Of a DNA stretch of 39,061 bases, positions 8,283-15,763 are shown in pieces. The stretch covers positions 1 to 39,061 of the forward strand of contig NZ_FRBD01000026.1 in NCBI RefSeq assembly GCF_900142525.1, given 5' to 3'. How positions within the stretch are numbered: the first letter of the stretch is position 1; each line of letters starts with the position of its first letter. The position numbers were made by a program, and so were the translations under genes. The notes below the pieces were generated by a model. It did no database searches. It had not been told where the DNA came from and was given only the letters and a program-made list of their open reading frames with translations. Source of the DNA: Xylanibacter ruminicola. Lineage in GTDB: Bacteria; Bacteroidota; Bacteroidia; Bacteroidales; Bacteroidaceae.

Positions 8283-8311
8283 TGGTCAATGTTCAATGTT
8301 CAATGTTCAAT
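8280..8311. repeat. 32-nt heptad-repeat tract (TAAT + four GTTCAAT-type heptads)
   Basis: The tract begins with the TAA stop of atpD: TAAT, then GGTCAAT and three GTTCAAT heptads. It has the same length, architecture and nearly the same sequence as the right arm (11785-11816) of the cassette between atpH and atpA. The atpC start follows 5 nt later. Confidence 0.85.
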
Positions 8312-8316
8312 GACTT

Positions 8317-8571
8317 ATGTTGCAGCTTAAGATTGTTTCTCCGGAAAAGATTGAGTTCGACGGCGCTGTAGAGAGCGTTCTCGTTCCAGGCACAATGGGC
8401 CAGTTCGAGATACTCACCGATCACGCCCCCATCATCTCTACCCTGCAGGGCGGCGAGGTGGTTTATACCACAGCCGAAGGCAAGCAGCAACTGGAGATAC
8501 AAGGCGGATTCGTGGCAGTGCAGAAGAATGAGGTTAGTCTTTGCGTGGAACTGAAAGCAAACAAGGAGTAA
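8317..8571 (+). CDS. atpC: F1 ATP synthase subunit epsilon, short form
   Basis: An 84-aa protein matching only the N-terminal beta-sandwich domain of epsilon (LQLKIVSPEKIEFDG; GQFEILTDHAPIIS; VQKNEVSLCVE). The C-terminal helical hairpin that makes E. coli epsilon about 138 aa and lets it act as an ATPase inhibitor is absent, because the frame stops cleanly after the sandwich. It still fits the central-stalk role of binding gamma and the c-ring. The start is the ATG 5 nt after the heptad tract. The next gene begins 5 nt after the stop, with AAGGAG inside the atpC end as its probable ribosome site. Confidence 0.92.
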   Translation: MLQLKIVSPEKIEFDGAVESVLVPGTMGQFEILTDHAPIISTLQGGEVVYTTAEGKQQLEIQGGFVAVQKNEVSLCVELKANKE

Positions 8572-8576
8572 TAATA

Positions 8577-8969
8577 ATGACAAATAATATCAAGAAGTTG
8601 AGTATAGCATATATGCGTTACGGCCTGATGACGACAGTAGCCTTGGCACTTGTAGGCCTAATGGTGATGCAGATATGGTTTCTCGACTTGCTGACGCCCA
8701 TCATCGTGAGTGTGGTGTTCTCGCTGGTGACATGCGTAGCCATCTCACAGATATGGAAACGTATAGCCCAGAGCTCGCCCGACAGTCTGCCCACGTTCTT
8801 TACGGCGGTGTCAGGCTTTCGTCTGCTGTTGGCTCTGGCAGTGATGTTTGTCTATTATCTGGTTGATAATCAGGATTCTATGCTACAGTTCTTCCTGGTG
8901 TTTATAGCGTTCTATTTTGCAATGCTGATTCACCACTCTATCTTCTTCGCCAGAATTAATAATAGATAA
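8577..8969 (+). CDS. AtpI-position four-helix membrane protein
   Basis: A 130-aa protein with four predicted transmembrane helices (about 15-35, 38-57, 75-96, 100-122), starting at the ATG at 8577 behind AAGGAG (8563-8568); an upstream TTG would extend it into atpC. It occupies the slot before atpB held by AtpI/UncI in other atp operons, where AtpI helps c-ring assembly or Mg2+ supply. Sequence similarity to AtpI is not obvious by eye (a basic N-terminus and HHSIFFARINN end are seen), so the role is inferred from position and topology. It is separated from atpB by 7 nt. Confidence 0.7.
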   Translation: MTNNIKKLSIAYMRYGLMTTVALALVGLMVMQIWFLDLLTPIIVSVVFSLVTCVAISQIWKRIAQSSPDSLPTFFTAVSGFRLLLALAVMFVYYLVDNQDSMLQFFLVFIAFYFAMLIHHSIFFARINNR

Positions 8970-8976
8970 GTAAGTA

Positions 8977-10032
8977 ATGAAAAGATTAAAAACGATAATC
9001 CTCCTGATGATGGTAGCGCTGCTGCCTACAGCAGCCTTGGCCAGCGAGAGTGCCGAAGGTGAGGAGCTCGACATCCCCGAGATTGTACTTGAGCACCTTG
9101 CCGACTCATACGAGTGGCATATCGCCAGCTACCAGGGCCACCATATCAGCATTCCGCTGCCCATCATCCTTCGTAGTGCGAGTGATAATCCAGGACAGAA
9201 GTGGTACTTCTGCACCGCTCACAGCCTGCCCAGTCAGTTCTTCTTCAGCGAAGAGCATCATGGCAAGATATACGAGCGTGTAGGTGGTGAGGAGGTTCGC
9301 CCACTGGATCTGAGCATCACCAAAAGTGTGCTTCAGATATGGATTGTGGTGGCTGTACTCATCGTGGTATTCCTGAGCTGTGCCCGCTGGTATAAGACGC
9401 ACGACGCTAAGAGTGAGGCTCCTAAGGGATTTGTGGGGGCTATGGAGATGATCGTGATGACGATACATGATGACCTCATCAAGTCGTCGATAGGTGAGAA
9501 GCACTACCGTCCGTATGCTCCTTATCTGCTCACGGTGTTCTTCTTCATCCTCACCTGTAATCTCATCGGACTGATTCCTGTATTCCCAGGCGGTGCCAAC
9601 GTTACTGGTAACATCAATATCACATTCTTCCTGGCTGTGTGCACGATGCTTGCCATCAACCTTTTTGCCAACAAGGAGTACTGGAAGGAGATTTTCTGGC
9701 CCGAGGTTCCTCTGTTCCTCAAGGCCTATCCAGCTCCGGTCATGCCTCTTATCGAGCTTTTCGGAGTGTTTACTAAGCCGTTTGCTCTGATGATCCGTCT
9801 CTTTGCCAACATGATGGCTGGTCACGCTGTGATACTTTCGTTCACCTGCGTTATCTTCCTCGGTTGGTCAATGGGGGTAGGATTCGGTATGGGGTTGAAC
9901 ATCTTCAGCATCATCATGCTTCTGTTTATGAATGCACTCGAGTTGCTGGTAGCCTTTGTTCAGGCTTATGTGTTCACTATGTTGAGTGCCGTGTTTATCG
10001 GCCTGGCTCATAAAGAGCATCATGCGGAGTAA
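8977..10032 (+). CDS. atpB: Fo ATP synthase subunit a
   Basis: A 351-aa proton-channel subunit. The essential stator arginine is Arg274 in LMIRLFANMMAGH. The N-terminus carries a signal peptide (residues 1-22, ending LPTAALAS) and an about 90-residue periplasmic extension before the first membrane helix at about 117, far longer than in E. coli (271 aa in total) but usual for Bacteroidetes. Several membrane helices follow, ending at QAYVFTMLSAVFIGLA, the conserved last helix with its Gln. It works with the c-ring encoded 89 nt downstream; the gap holds an RNA hairpin. Confidence 0.96.
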   Translation: MKRLKTIILLMMVALLPTAALASESAEGEELDIPEIVLEHLADSYEWHIASYQGHHISIPLPIILRSASDNPGQKWYFCTAHSLPSQFFFSEEHHGKIYERVGGEEVRPLDLSITKSVLQIWIVVAVLIVVFLSCARWYKTHDAKSEAPKGFVGAMEMIVMTIHDDLIKSSIGEKHYRPYAPYLLTVFFFILTCNLIGLIPVFPGGANVTGNINITFFLAVCTMLAINLFANKEYWKEIFWPEVPLFLKAYPAPVMPLIELFGVFTKPFALMIRLFANMMAGHAVILSFTCVIFLGWSMGVGFGMGLNIFSIIMLLFMNALELLVAFVQAYVFTMLSAVFIGLAHKEHHAE

Positions 10033-10036
10033 AATG

Positions 10037-10070
10037 GGAGTTAACTCCTTCGACGAAGTCGATAAACTCC
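10037..10070 (+). other. Nested inverted repeats between atpB and atpE (possible mRNA hairpin)
   Basis: GGAGTTAACTCC (10037-10048) is a perfect palindrome. TCGAC-GAA-GTCGA (10050-10062) is a 5-bp stem-loop. GGAGTT can instead pair with the distal AACTCC at 10065-10070 to enclose the small stem. There is no T-run, so this is not a standard terminator. It lies before the gene for the high-copy c subunit, where processing or stabilising structures are known in other bacteria. Confidence 0.5.
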
Positions 10071-10121
10071 TTAAAATAGAAAAATTTATCATTAATAACA
10101 ACTTAAAAAAATTAAAAAATT

Positions 10122-10361
10122 ATGATTTCAGCATTATTTTTAGCCGAGGGTCTGGCTCAGCTGGGCTGCGGTATCGGAGCAGGTATTGCAACAATTGGTG
10201 CAGGTTTGGGTATTGGTAAGATTGGTGGTAGCGCTATGGACGCTATTGCTCGTCAGCCAGAGGCTACTAGCAAGATTCAGACAAACATGATTCTTACCTC
10301 TGCATTCGTTGAGGGTTGTGCCCTTTTCGCTATTGCTGCTTGTGCATTCTTGATCAAGTAA
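10122..10361 (+). CDS. atpE: Fo ATP synthase subunit c
   Basis: A 79-aa hairpin of two membrane helices with a polar loop (AIARQPEATSKIQ). The ion-carrying carboxylate is Glu64 in SAFVEGCALFA. The following residues are Gly-Cys rather than the Ser/Thr that complete the Na+ site of sodium-type rings, so H+ coupling is inferred. The gene is preceded by an A-rich leader (about 10075-10120) rather than a clear Shine-Dalgarno, a known Bacteroidetes way of achieving strong translation. Confidence 0.96.
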   Translation: MISALFLAEGLAQLGCGIGAGIATIGAGLGIGKIGGSAMDAIARQPEATSKIQTNMILTSAFVEGCALFAIAACAFLIK

Positions 10362-10398
10362 ATAAGAGAGTTAGAAGAATTCAAAAAATTGAATTTAT

Positions 10399-10914
10399 AT
10401 GGATTTCAGTAAACTGCCAGCAATCCTCACCCCCGATCTGGGACTTCTGTTCTGGATGCTTCTGGCGTTTGCCGTAGTCTTCTTCGTGCTTGCCAAGTAC
10501 GGTTTCCCTGCCATCGTAGGTATGGTAGAAGAACGAAACCGATACATTGAGGACAGTCTCAAGAAGGCCCATGAGGCCCAGGAGCGTTTAGCTAACATCG
10601 AGAAGGAGGGAGAATCCATCTTGCAGGAGGCTCGCGCCAAGCAGGCTCAGATTCTGAAAGAGGCTGCCGAGACTCGCGACGCTATTGTGGAGCAGGCTCA
10701 GGAGAAGGCGAGGGCAGAAGGCGCCCGACTCTTGGAAGATGCCCGTGTGGCTATCGAACAGGAGAAGAAGGCCGCTATCGCCGACATCCGTCAGCAGGTT
10801 GCCGCACTTAGTGTGGGCATCGCTGAGAAGGTTCTACGACAGAACCTGAAGGACGATAAGTCGCAGATGGATTTGATCGACCGTATGCTGGATGATGTTT
10901 CTACTGATAAATAA
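10399..10914 (+). CDS. atpF: Fo ATP synthase subunit b
   Basis: A 171-aa peripheral-stalk subunit. It has one N-terminal membrane helix (about 12-33, LGLLFWMLLAFAVVFFVLA) followed by a long charged helix rich in Ala, Glu and Lys (about 40-150) that dimerises as a coiled coil. The C-terminus (AALSVGIAEKVLRQNLKD) is the part that contacts delta. It is a single copy, so a b2 homodimer is expected. It lies between atpE and atpH with short gaps. Confidence 0.95.
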   Translation: MDFSKLPAILTPDLGLLFWMLLAFAVVFFVLAKYGFPAIVGMVEERNRYIEDSLKKAHEAQERLANIEKEGESILQEARAKQAQILKEAAETRDAIVEQAQEKARAEGARLLEDARVAIEQEKKAAIADIRQQVAALSVGIAEKVLRQNLKDDKSQMDLIDRMLDDVSTDK

Positions 10915-10925
10915 GTAATGTACGT

Positions 10926-11462
10926 ATGGATATAGGAGTCATATCGGTAAGATACGCACGAGCACTTTTGCATAGTGCTACCGACGCCAAGATAGAGCAG
11001 CAGGTTTATGCCGAGATGCAGCAGATAGCCAAGAGCTACATCGAGGTGCCTCAGTTGCGCTCTACGATTGACAACCCCATGCTCTCGAAGGATAAGAAGG
11101 AGGCTTTGCTGCAAACAGCAGCAGGCAAGACGCCTTCTGATCTTACTAAAGCCTTTATCAGCCTGGTGCTGAAGGAGGATCGCGAGAGTGTGATGCAGTT
11201 CATCGCCAATTCGTACGTCACGCTTTACCGCCAGCAGAAGAATATCATTCGCGGACGTCTCATCACCGCAGCAGCCGTATCTCCCGAAACGGAGCAGAAA
11301 ATGCGCTGCATGGTGGAGAGTAAAACTAATGGAACAGTGGAGTTTGAGTCGCAGGTAAACCCCGATATCATCGGCGGCTTCATCCTGGAGTACGACACCT
11401 ACCGCATGGACGCCAGTGTCAAGACCAAACTCAACTCAATACTCACTAAGTTAAGTAAGTAA
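10926..11462 (+). CDS. atpH: F1 ATP synthase subunit delta
   Basis: A 178-aa protein with the OSCP/delta pattern: N-terminal helical domain (VRYARAL-like VISVRYARALLHSA), DNPMLSKDKKEALL in the middle, and the C-terminal signature region VNPDIIGGFILEYDTYRMDAS. It links the top of F1 to the b-subunit stalk. The stop codon is followed after 2 nt by the left arm of the heptad-bounded cassette, which separates it from atpA. Confidence 0.95.
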   Translation: MDIGVISVRYARALLHSATDAKIEQQVYAEMQQIAKSYIEVPQLRSTIDNPMLSKDKKEALLQTAAGKTPSDLTKAFISLVLKEDRESVMQFIANSYVTLYRQQKNIIRGRLITAAAVSPETEQKMRCMVESKTNGTVEFESQVNPDIIGGFILEYDTYRMDASVKTKLNSILTKLSK

Positions 11463-11464
11463 TT

Positions 11465-11816
11465 ATTGAACATTGAACATTGAAGATTGAACATTATATG
11501 CGAGCAGACAATCAGATATTGTTAATCTCTAAATCCTTCGCCCTTCGGATAATCAAGCTTTACACTTATTTGAAGGAGGATAAGAAGGAGTATGTAATGT
11601 CAACTCAATTGTTGAGAAGTGGAACAAGTATTGGTGCAAATGTACGTGAAAGCGTTAATGCTCAGAGCAAAGCTGATTTTATCAACAAGATGAATATTGC
11701 TTTGAAGGAGGCTGATGAGAGCCAGTATTGGCTTGAACTATTGCACGAGTCATCGTTTTCAAATCTTCAAAGTCAAGTGGCTTTTAATGTTCAATGTTCA
11801 ATCATCAATGTTCAAT
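11465..11816. mobile_element. 352-bp cassette with 32-nt heptad inverted repeats inside the atp operon
   Basis: Left arm 11465-11496 reads as four ATTGAAC-type heptads plus ATTA. Right arm 11785-11816 is its inverse, matching at 29 of 32 positions. Both arms have period 7. The four-helix-bundle ORF fills the 288 nt between them and uses the right arm for its last codons and stop. The cassette sits 2 nt after atpH and 14 nt before atpA. No transposase is encoded. A clear target duplication is not visible. Confidence 0.75.
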
Positions 11817-11818
11817 AA
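11498..11818 (+). CDS. Four-helix-bundle protein (23S rRNA-intervening-sequence type), C-terminally truncated
   Basis: About 106 aa from the ATG at 11498; a TTG at 11480 lies inside the left repeat arm. The core is characteristic of the four-helix-bundle/IVS protein family: SKSFALRIIKLYTYL, QLLRSGTSIGANVRES, QSKADFINKMNIALKEA and YWLELL. Normal members continue with about 30-40 residues forming the last helix. Here the frame goes to a Gln/Asn/Ser-rich tail, and the final 11 residues (FNVQCSIINVQ) are translated from the right repeat arm. Relatives occur as inserts in 23S rRNA and as free genes, with no established enzymatic role. The gene has nothing to do with ATP synthase by family and is likely a passenger. 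Confidence 0.8.
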   Translation: MRADNQILLISKSFALRIIKLYTYLKEDKKEYVMSTQLLRSGTSIGANVRESVNAQSKADFINKMNIALKEADESQYWLELLHESSFSNLQSQVAFNVQCSIINVQ

Positions 11819-11830
11819 ATATATTAAAAA

Positions 11831-13417
11831 ATGTCAGATAAGATTAAACCAAGCGAAGTTTCGCAGGTACTGCTCGACCAGTTGAAAGGTATATCGGATG
11901 CTGAGAAGTTCGACGAGGTGGGAACCGTGCTCACAGTGAGCGATGGTGTAGCCCGCATCTATGGACTGCGCAACGCCGAGGCCAACGAGCTGCTGGAGTT
12001 TGAAAACGGCACTATGGCTATCGTTATGAACCTCGAGGAGGACAACGTGGGCTGTGTGCTGCTGGGCACTACCTCGGGCATCAAAGAGGGCATGGTAGTT
12101 AAGCGTACCAAGCGTATCGCCTCTATCCGTGTCAACGATAACATGCTGGGACGCGTTATCAATCCGCTGGGACAAGCTATCGACGGTAAGGGTGATATCG
12201 ACCTGAGCGACGCTTTCGAGATGCCGCTTGATCGTAAGGCCCCTGGTGTTATCTACCGCCAGCCCGTTAAGGAGCCTCTGCAGACAGGATTGAAGGCTAT
12301 TGACTCGATGATCCCCATCGGTCGCGGTCAGCGCGAGTTGATCATCGGCGACCGCCAGACGGGTAAGACCGCTATCGCCGTTGATACCATCATCAATCAG
12401 AAGAGTTTCTACGAGGCAGGCAAGCCTGTCTATTGTATCTATGTAGCCATCGGCCAGAAGGCCAGTACCGTTGCTGCTCTGGTATCTACTCTGCAGGAGC
12501 ACGGCGCTATGCCTTACACCATCGTGGTAGCCGCTACCGCAGCCGATCCTGCTGCTATGCAGTACTATGCACCATTTGCGGGAGCCGCTATCGGTGAGTA
12601 CTTCCGCGATCGCGGTCTGCCAGCACTGGTTGTCTACGACGACCTTTCGAAGCAGGCTGTAGCCTATCGTGAGGTATCGTTGATTCTGCGCCGTCCTTCA
12701 GGACGTGAGGCTTATCCTGGTGATGTGTTCTATCTGCACTCACGCCTTTTGGAGCGTGCAGCTAAGATGAACGAGCAGCAGGAGGTGGCCGAGCAGATGA
12801 ACGACCTGCCCGAGTGTATGAAGGGGCATGTTCGTGGTGGTGGCTCGCTTACCGCGCTGCCTATCATCGAGACTCAGGCTGGTGACGTATCGGCTTACAT
12901 CCCAACCAACGTTATCTCTATTACCGATGGTCAGATATTCTTGGAGAGCGACCTCTTCAACCAGGGCTTCCGTCCTGCCATCAACGTAGGTATCTCGGTA
13001 TCTCGTGTGGGTGGTTCGGCACAGATCAAGTCTATGAAGAAGGTGGCTGGTACGCTGAAGATCGACCAGGCACAGTATCGCGAGCTCGAGGCCTTCTCTA
13101 AGTTCTCAAGCGATATGGATGCCGTAACAGCGATGACTCTGGATCGTGGACGTAAGAACAACCAGCTGCTCATTCAGCCTCAGTACAGCCCAATGCCAGT
13201 AGGCGAGCAGATTGCCATACTGTATTGCGGTGTTCACGGACTGATGCGTGAGGTGCCCATCGCCAAGGTACGCGAGTGCCAGACATCGTTCCTCGACAAG
13301 CTGCGCTCAGCTCATCCCGAGGTTATCGAGACGCTGGCTAGCGGAAAGATCGACGATGCCACCACCGATACCATCGAGGCTGTAATGGCCGACATAGCTG
13401 GAACGTATAAAGCCTGA
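11831..13417 (+). CDS. atpA: F1 ATP synthase subunit alpha
   Basis: A 528-aa non-catalytic nucleotide-binding subunit. Walker A GDRQTGKT is at 173-180; the conserved SKQAVAYRE, and the signature region ending PAINVGISVSRVGGSAQ near 385-400, are present; the C-terminal helical domain is full length. It pairs with beta to form the hexameric head. The start is the ATG 14 nt after the cassette, with an A-rich spacer as ribosome-binding region. The reading frame is intact, so the upstream insertion leaves the protein unaltered; transcription must read through the cassette unless a promoter lies inside it. Confidence 0.98.
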   Translation: MSDKIKPSEVSQVLLDQLKGISDAEKFDEVGTVLTVSDGVARIYGLRNAEANELLEFENGTMAIVMNLEEDNVGCVLLGTTSGIKEGMVVKRTKRIASIRVNDNMLGRVINPLGQAIDGKGDIDLSDAFEMPLDRKAPGVIYRQPVKEPLQTGLKAIDSMIPIGRGQRELIIGDRQTGKTAIAVDTIINQKSFYEAGKPVYCIYVAIGQKASTVAALVSTLQEHGAMPYTIVVAATAADPAAMQYYAPFAGAAIGEYFRDRGLPALVVYDDLSKQAVAYREVSLILRRPSGREAYPGDVFYLHSRLLERAAKMNEQQEVAEQMNDLPECMKGHVRGGGSLTALPIIETQAGDVSAYIPTNVISITDGQIFLESDLFNQGFRPAINVGISVSRVGGSAQIKSMKKVAGTLKIDQAQYRELEAFSKFSSDMDAVTAMTLDRGRKNNQLLIQPQYSPMPVGEQIAILYCGVHGLMREVPIAKVRECQTSFLDKLRSAHPEVIETLASGKIDDATTDTIEAVMADIAGTYKA

Positions 13418-13423
13418 TAGCCT

Positions 13424-14395
13424 ATGCCTAGCCTGAAAGAAATTAAAGGCCGCATAGCCTCAGTCAATTCCACGCGAAAGATCACGTCGGCTATGAAGAT
13501 GGTGGCTTCCAGCAAGCTGCACCACGCACAGGTAGCTATCCAGAATATGCTGCCTTACGAGGAGCTGTTGGAGCACATCCTCAAGTCGTTCCTTGCTGCC
13601 GAAGCCGAGGCTCAGACCGTCTATGATCAGGAGCGCCCTGTAAAGCGTGCTGCTCTGGTGGTGTTCTCTAGTAATTCGTCGCTGTGTGGCGGATTCAATG
13701 CCAACACCATCAAGCTTATGACGCATGTGGTTGATGAGTATAACGAAACCATCGGGCGCCAGAATGTGGAGATTTATCCCATAGGTCGCAAGGTGTTCGA
13801 GAAGGCTCGTAAGATGGGGCTCAACGTGCAGGGCGAGTTCTCGGCTCTGGCCGATCACCCCAACGTGCAGCAGTGCATCGAGATAGCGCAGGAGCTGGGA
13901 CGTAAGTTTGCCGAGGGCCAGATAGATAAGGTAGAACTCATCTATCACCACTTTAAGAGCGCAGGCTCTCAGGTGCTCACTCGCAAGACGTTTCTGCCTA
14001 TCGACATCGAGAGTGAATTGCAGGCCGACCACGAGCGCGATCTCACCAGCAACCTTGCTACCAAGCAGAGTCAGGACTACCTGAAGAAGCGTGGTGAGAA
14101 GGAGGCTAACCGCGAGCAGGAAGATGTGAAGCCGCTCAACGATAACTTCATCGTTGAGCCCGACATGAACACCGTTCTCTCGCAGCTCATGCCTAAGCTG
14201 GCTCATCTGTCGCTCTACACAGCCCTGCTGGATAGCAATGCCTCAGAGCATGCTGCCCGTATGGTGGCCATGCAGACCGCAACTGATAATGCCGACGAGT
14301 TGCTACGCGAGCTCAACTTGCAGTACAACAAGAGCCGTCAGCAAGCCATCACCTCCGAACTACTCGATATTGTAGGAGGTTCGGTGAACAACTGA
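13424..14395 (+). CDS. atpG: F1 ATP synthase subunit gamma
   Basis: A 323-aa central-stalk subunit. N-terminal helix MPSLKEIKGRIASVNSTRKI and C-terminal helix (ARMVAMQTATDNADELLREL, NKSRQQAIT) form the coiled coil that rotates within alpha3beta3. The protein is about 35 residues longer than E. coli gamma because of a charged insert around 205-245 (KKRGEKEANREQEDVKP). It is the last gene of the operon, 6 nt after atpA, and is followed by a strong hairpin. Confidence 0.97.
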   Translation: MPSLKEIKGRIASVNSTRKITSAMKMVASSKLHHAQVAIQNMLPYEELLEHILKSFLAAEAEAQTVYDQERPVKRAALVVFSSNSSLCGGFNANTIKLMTHVVDEYNETIGRQNVEIYPIGRKVFEKARKMGLNVQGEFSALADHPNVQQCIEIAQELGRKFAEGQIDKVELIYHHFKSAGSQVLTRKTFLPIDIESELQADHERDLTSNLATKQSQDYLKKRGEKEANREQEDVKPLNDNFIVEPDMNTVLSQLMPKLAHLSLYTALLDSNASEHAARMVAMQTATDNADELLRELNLQYNKSRQQAITSELLDIVGGSVNN

Positions 14396-14403
14396 TTACA
14401 ACA

Positions 14404-14437
14404 AATAATCCCTGCCAAACTTAAGGCAGGGATTATT
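14404..14437. terminator. Bidirectional terminator between atpG and the symporter gene
   Basis: Perfect 13-bp stem: AATAATCCCTGCC (14404-14416) and GGCAGGGATTATT (14425-14437), with an 8-nt loop. It is followed on the plus strand by GTTTTCTATTTT and is A-rich on the other side, so it can end both convergent transcripts. Confidence 0.9.
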
Positions 14438-14442
14438 GTTTT

Positions 14443-15360
14443 CTATTTTGCGTAGATTCTTGCCACTAGTGCACCGCTGATGTTATGCCAGACGCTGAAG
14501 ATGGCGCCTGGTATAGTGGCTAGTGGAAAGGCTGCGAAATGGAGTGTGGCTAATGATGAAGCCAGGCCTGAGTTCTGCATGCCTACCTCGATTGAGATGG
14601 CGCGCTTCTTGGGTTCTGCCAAGCCTAGCAAGCGTCCGATAGCGTAGCCTAGACTTAATCCGCACAGGTTGTGTAGTATCACTACCAGCACTACTATCAG
14701 TCCGCCAACCAGCAGTCTGTCGGCATTATGTGCTACGATGATACCAACTACAAAAGCAATCGCTATCGACGAAAATGCGGGCAGATACGGTACAATGCTA
14801 CGAGTAAACTTAGGCAGGTAACGCTGGAATATCAATCCTACTACTATTGGCGCAATCACCACATAGATGATACTCAGCAGCATGCCGATGGTGTCTACTT
14901 CGACCATTGTGCCTGCCAGCAGCCATACCAATAGCGGCGTGAGCAGTGGGGCGAGTAGGGTAGACGTAGCCGTCATGCCTACCGATAGTGCCAGGTCGCC
15001 CTTAGCCAGATAGGTGATGACGTTTGATGCTGTGCCGCCAGGACAGCAGCCCACCAAGATGACACCCAAAGCTAGCTCCTTGGGTAGCGCAAAAGCCCAC
15101 GACAGTCCTAATGCCAGCAGCGGCATCACCGTGAACTGCGCCAGACATCCGATTAGAATATCTTTGGGGCGACTGAATACGATACGGAAATCCTGTGGCG
15201 ATAGCGTGAGTCCCATGCCGAACATGATGACGCCGAGCATGGGGTTGATGGCCCATGTATCAATACTCAAAAATGATGCTGGCCAAAACAGGGCCACAGC
15301 AGCCACCAGCACCACTATCGCACCCATATATTTTGATATGTAATCACAGAGTTTCTTCAT
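14443..15360 (-). CDS. Bile acid:sodium symporter family (BASS) transporter
   Basis: A 305-aa polytopic membrane protein with about nine to ten hydrophobic helices. Family marks: MFGMGLTLSPQDF, the conserved GCCPGGTASNVITYLAKGD segment, and the ending GMQNSGLASSLA. Bacterial members carry Na+-coupled organic anions (bile salts, pantoate, 2-keto acids); the substrate cannot be told here. The start is the ATG at 15360, because the longer frame would run through the promoter at 15379-15409. It is convergent with atpG and shares its terminator. Confidence 0.88.
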   Translation of the reverse strand: MKKLCDYISKYMGAIVVLVAAVALFWPASFLSIDTWAINPMLGVIMFGMGLTLSPQDFRIVFSRPKDILIGCLAQFTVMPLLALGLSWAFALPKELALGVILVGCCPGGTASNVITYLAKGDLALSVGMTATSTLLAPLLTPLLVWLLAGTMVEVDTIGMLLSIIYVVIAPIVVGLIFQRYLPKFTRSIVPYLPAFSSIAIAFVVGIIVAHNADRLLVGGLIVVLVVILHNLCGLSLGYAIGRLLGLAEPKKRAISIEVGMQNSGLASSLATLHFAAFPLATIPGAIFSVWHNISGALVARIYAK

Positions 15361-15378
15361 CTTTACACATTTTTGCTG

Positions 15379-15409
15379 CAAAATTACACAAAATCCTTCA
15401 GAAAACAAA
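15379..15409 (-). promoter_or_regulatory. Bacteroidetes promoter of the BASS transporter
   Basis: On the minus strand, TTTG (15409-15406), 19 nt, then TAATTTTG (15386-15379). Transcription would start near 15373, leaving a leader of about 13 nt before the ATG at 15360. This supports the shorter start. Confidence 0.75.
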
Positions 15410-15721
15410 TAATACCCACTAAATAATATGAGCAAAACAAATAAGTAATGAATTATAATCGATAAGTGGCATAAATTACTTTGTAATTTTAAGGGTGTAA
15501 TAAATTTTCCTCCTCCTTAAAATCTTTTTTCTAGTCGTGGATTTGGATTGTTCGCCATTCAATATTTTCTGGTAGGCCTACTAAAAATATTTCTCTGGCC
15601 TGTCCGCAATTTTAGCTGAATTTGTCAACCTTTTGTTGATGATGCAATGTACAAAAAATAATGGAATTATGCAAATATTTTGGTGGTTATTTTTGCTCTT
15701 TAGACGATTTTTTAGTTTAAT
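15410..15721. other. Gene-free AT-rich spacer
   Basis: About 310 nt between the transporter promoter and the next terminator. No reading frame above about 25 codons with a credible start was seen. An isolated TATTTTTG (15688-15695, plus) lacks a -33 partner, and TCAAC/GTTGA makes only a 5-bp hairpin near 15626. Nothing else is supported. Confidence 0.6.
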
Positions 15722-15758
15722 AAAAAAAGCCGAAAGTTCTATGCTTCCGGCCTTTTTA
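15722..15758. terminator. Terminator of the SpoIIE-type phosphatase gene
   Basis: An imperfect stem pairs AAAAAAGCCGAAAG with CTTCCGGCCTTTTT around loop TTCTATG, about 6 nt after the stop on the minus strand, and is followed there by a seven-T run. Confidence 0.85.
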
Positions 15759-15763
15759 CTTTT

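Noticed and set aside
10122..10361. Sodium-coupled ATP synthase
   Set aside because: Subunit c has Gly-Cys after Glu64 and lacks the Ser/Thr that complete a Na+ site; proton coupling is the simpler reading.
15688..15695. TATTTTTG as a promoter for a small RNA ahead of the terminator at 15722
   Set aside because: No -33 partner, and the transcript would be about 60 nt of the antisense terminator region only.
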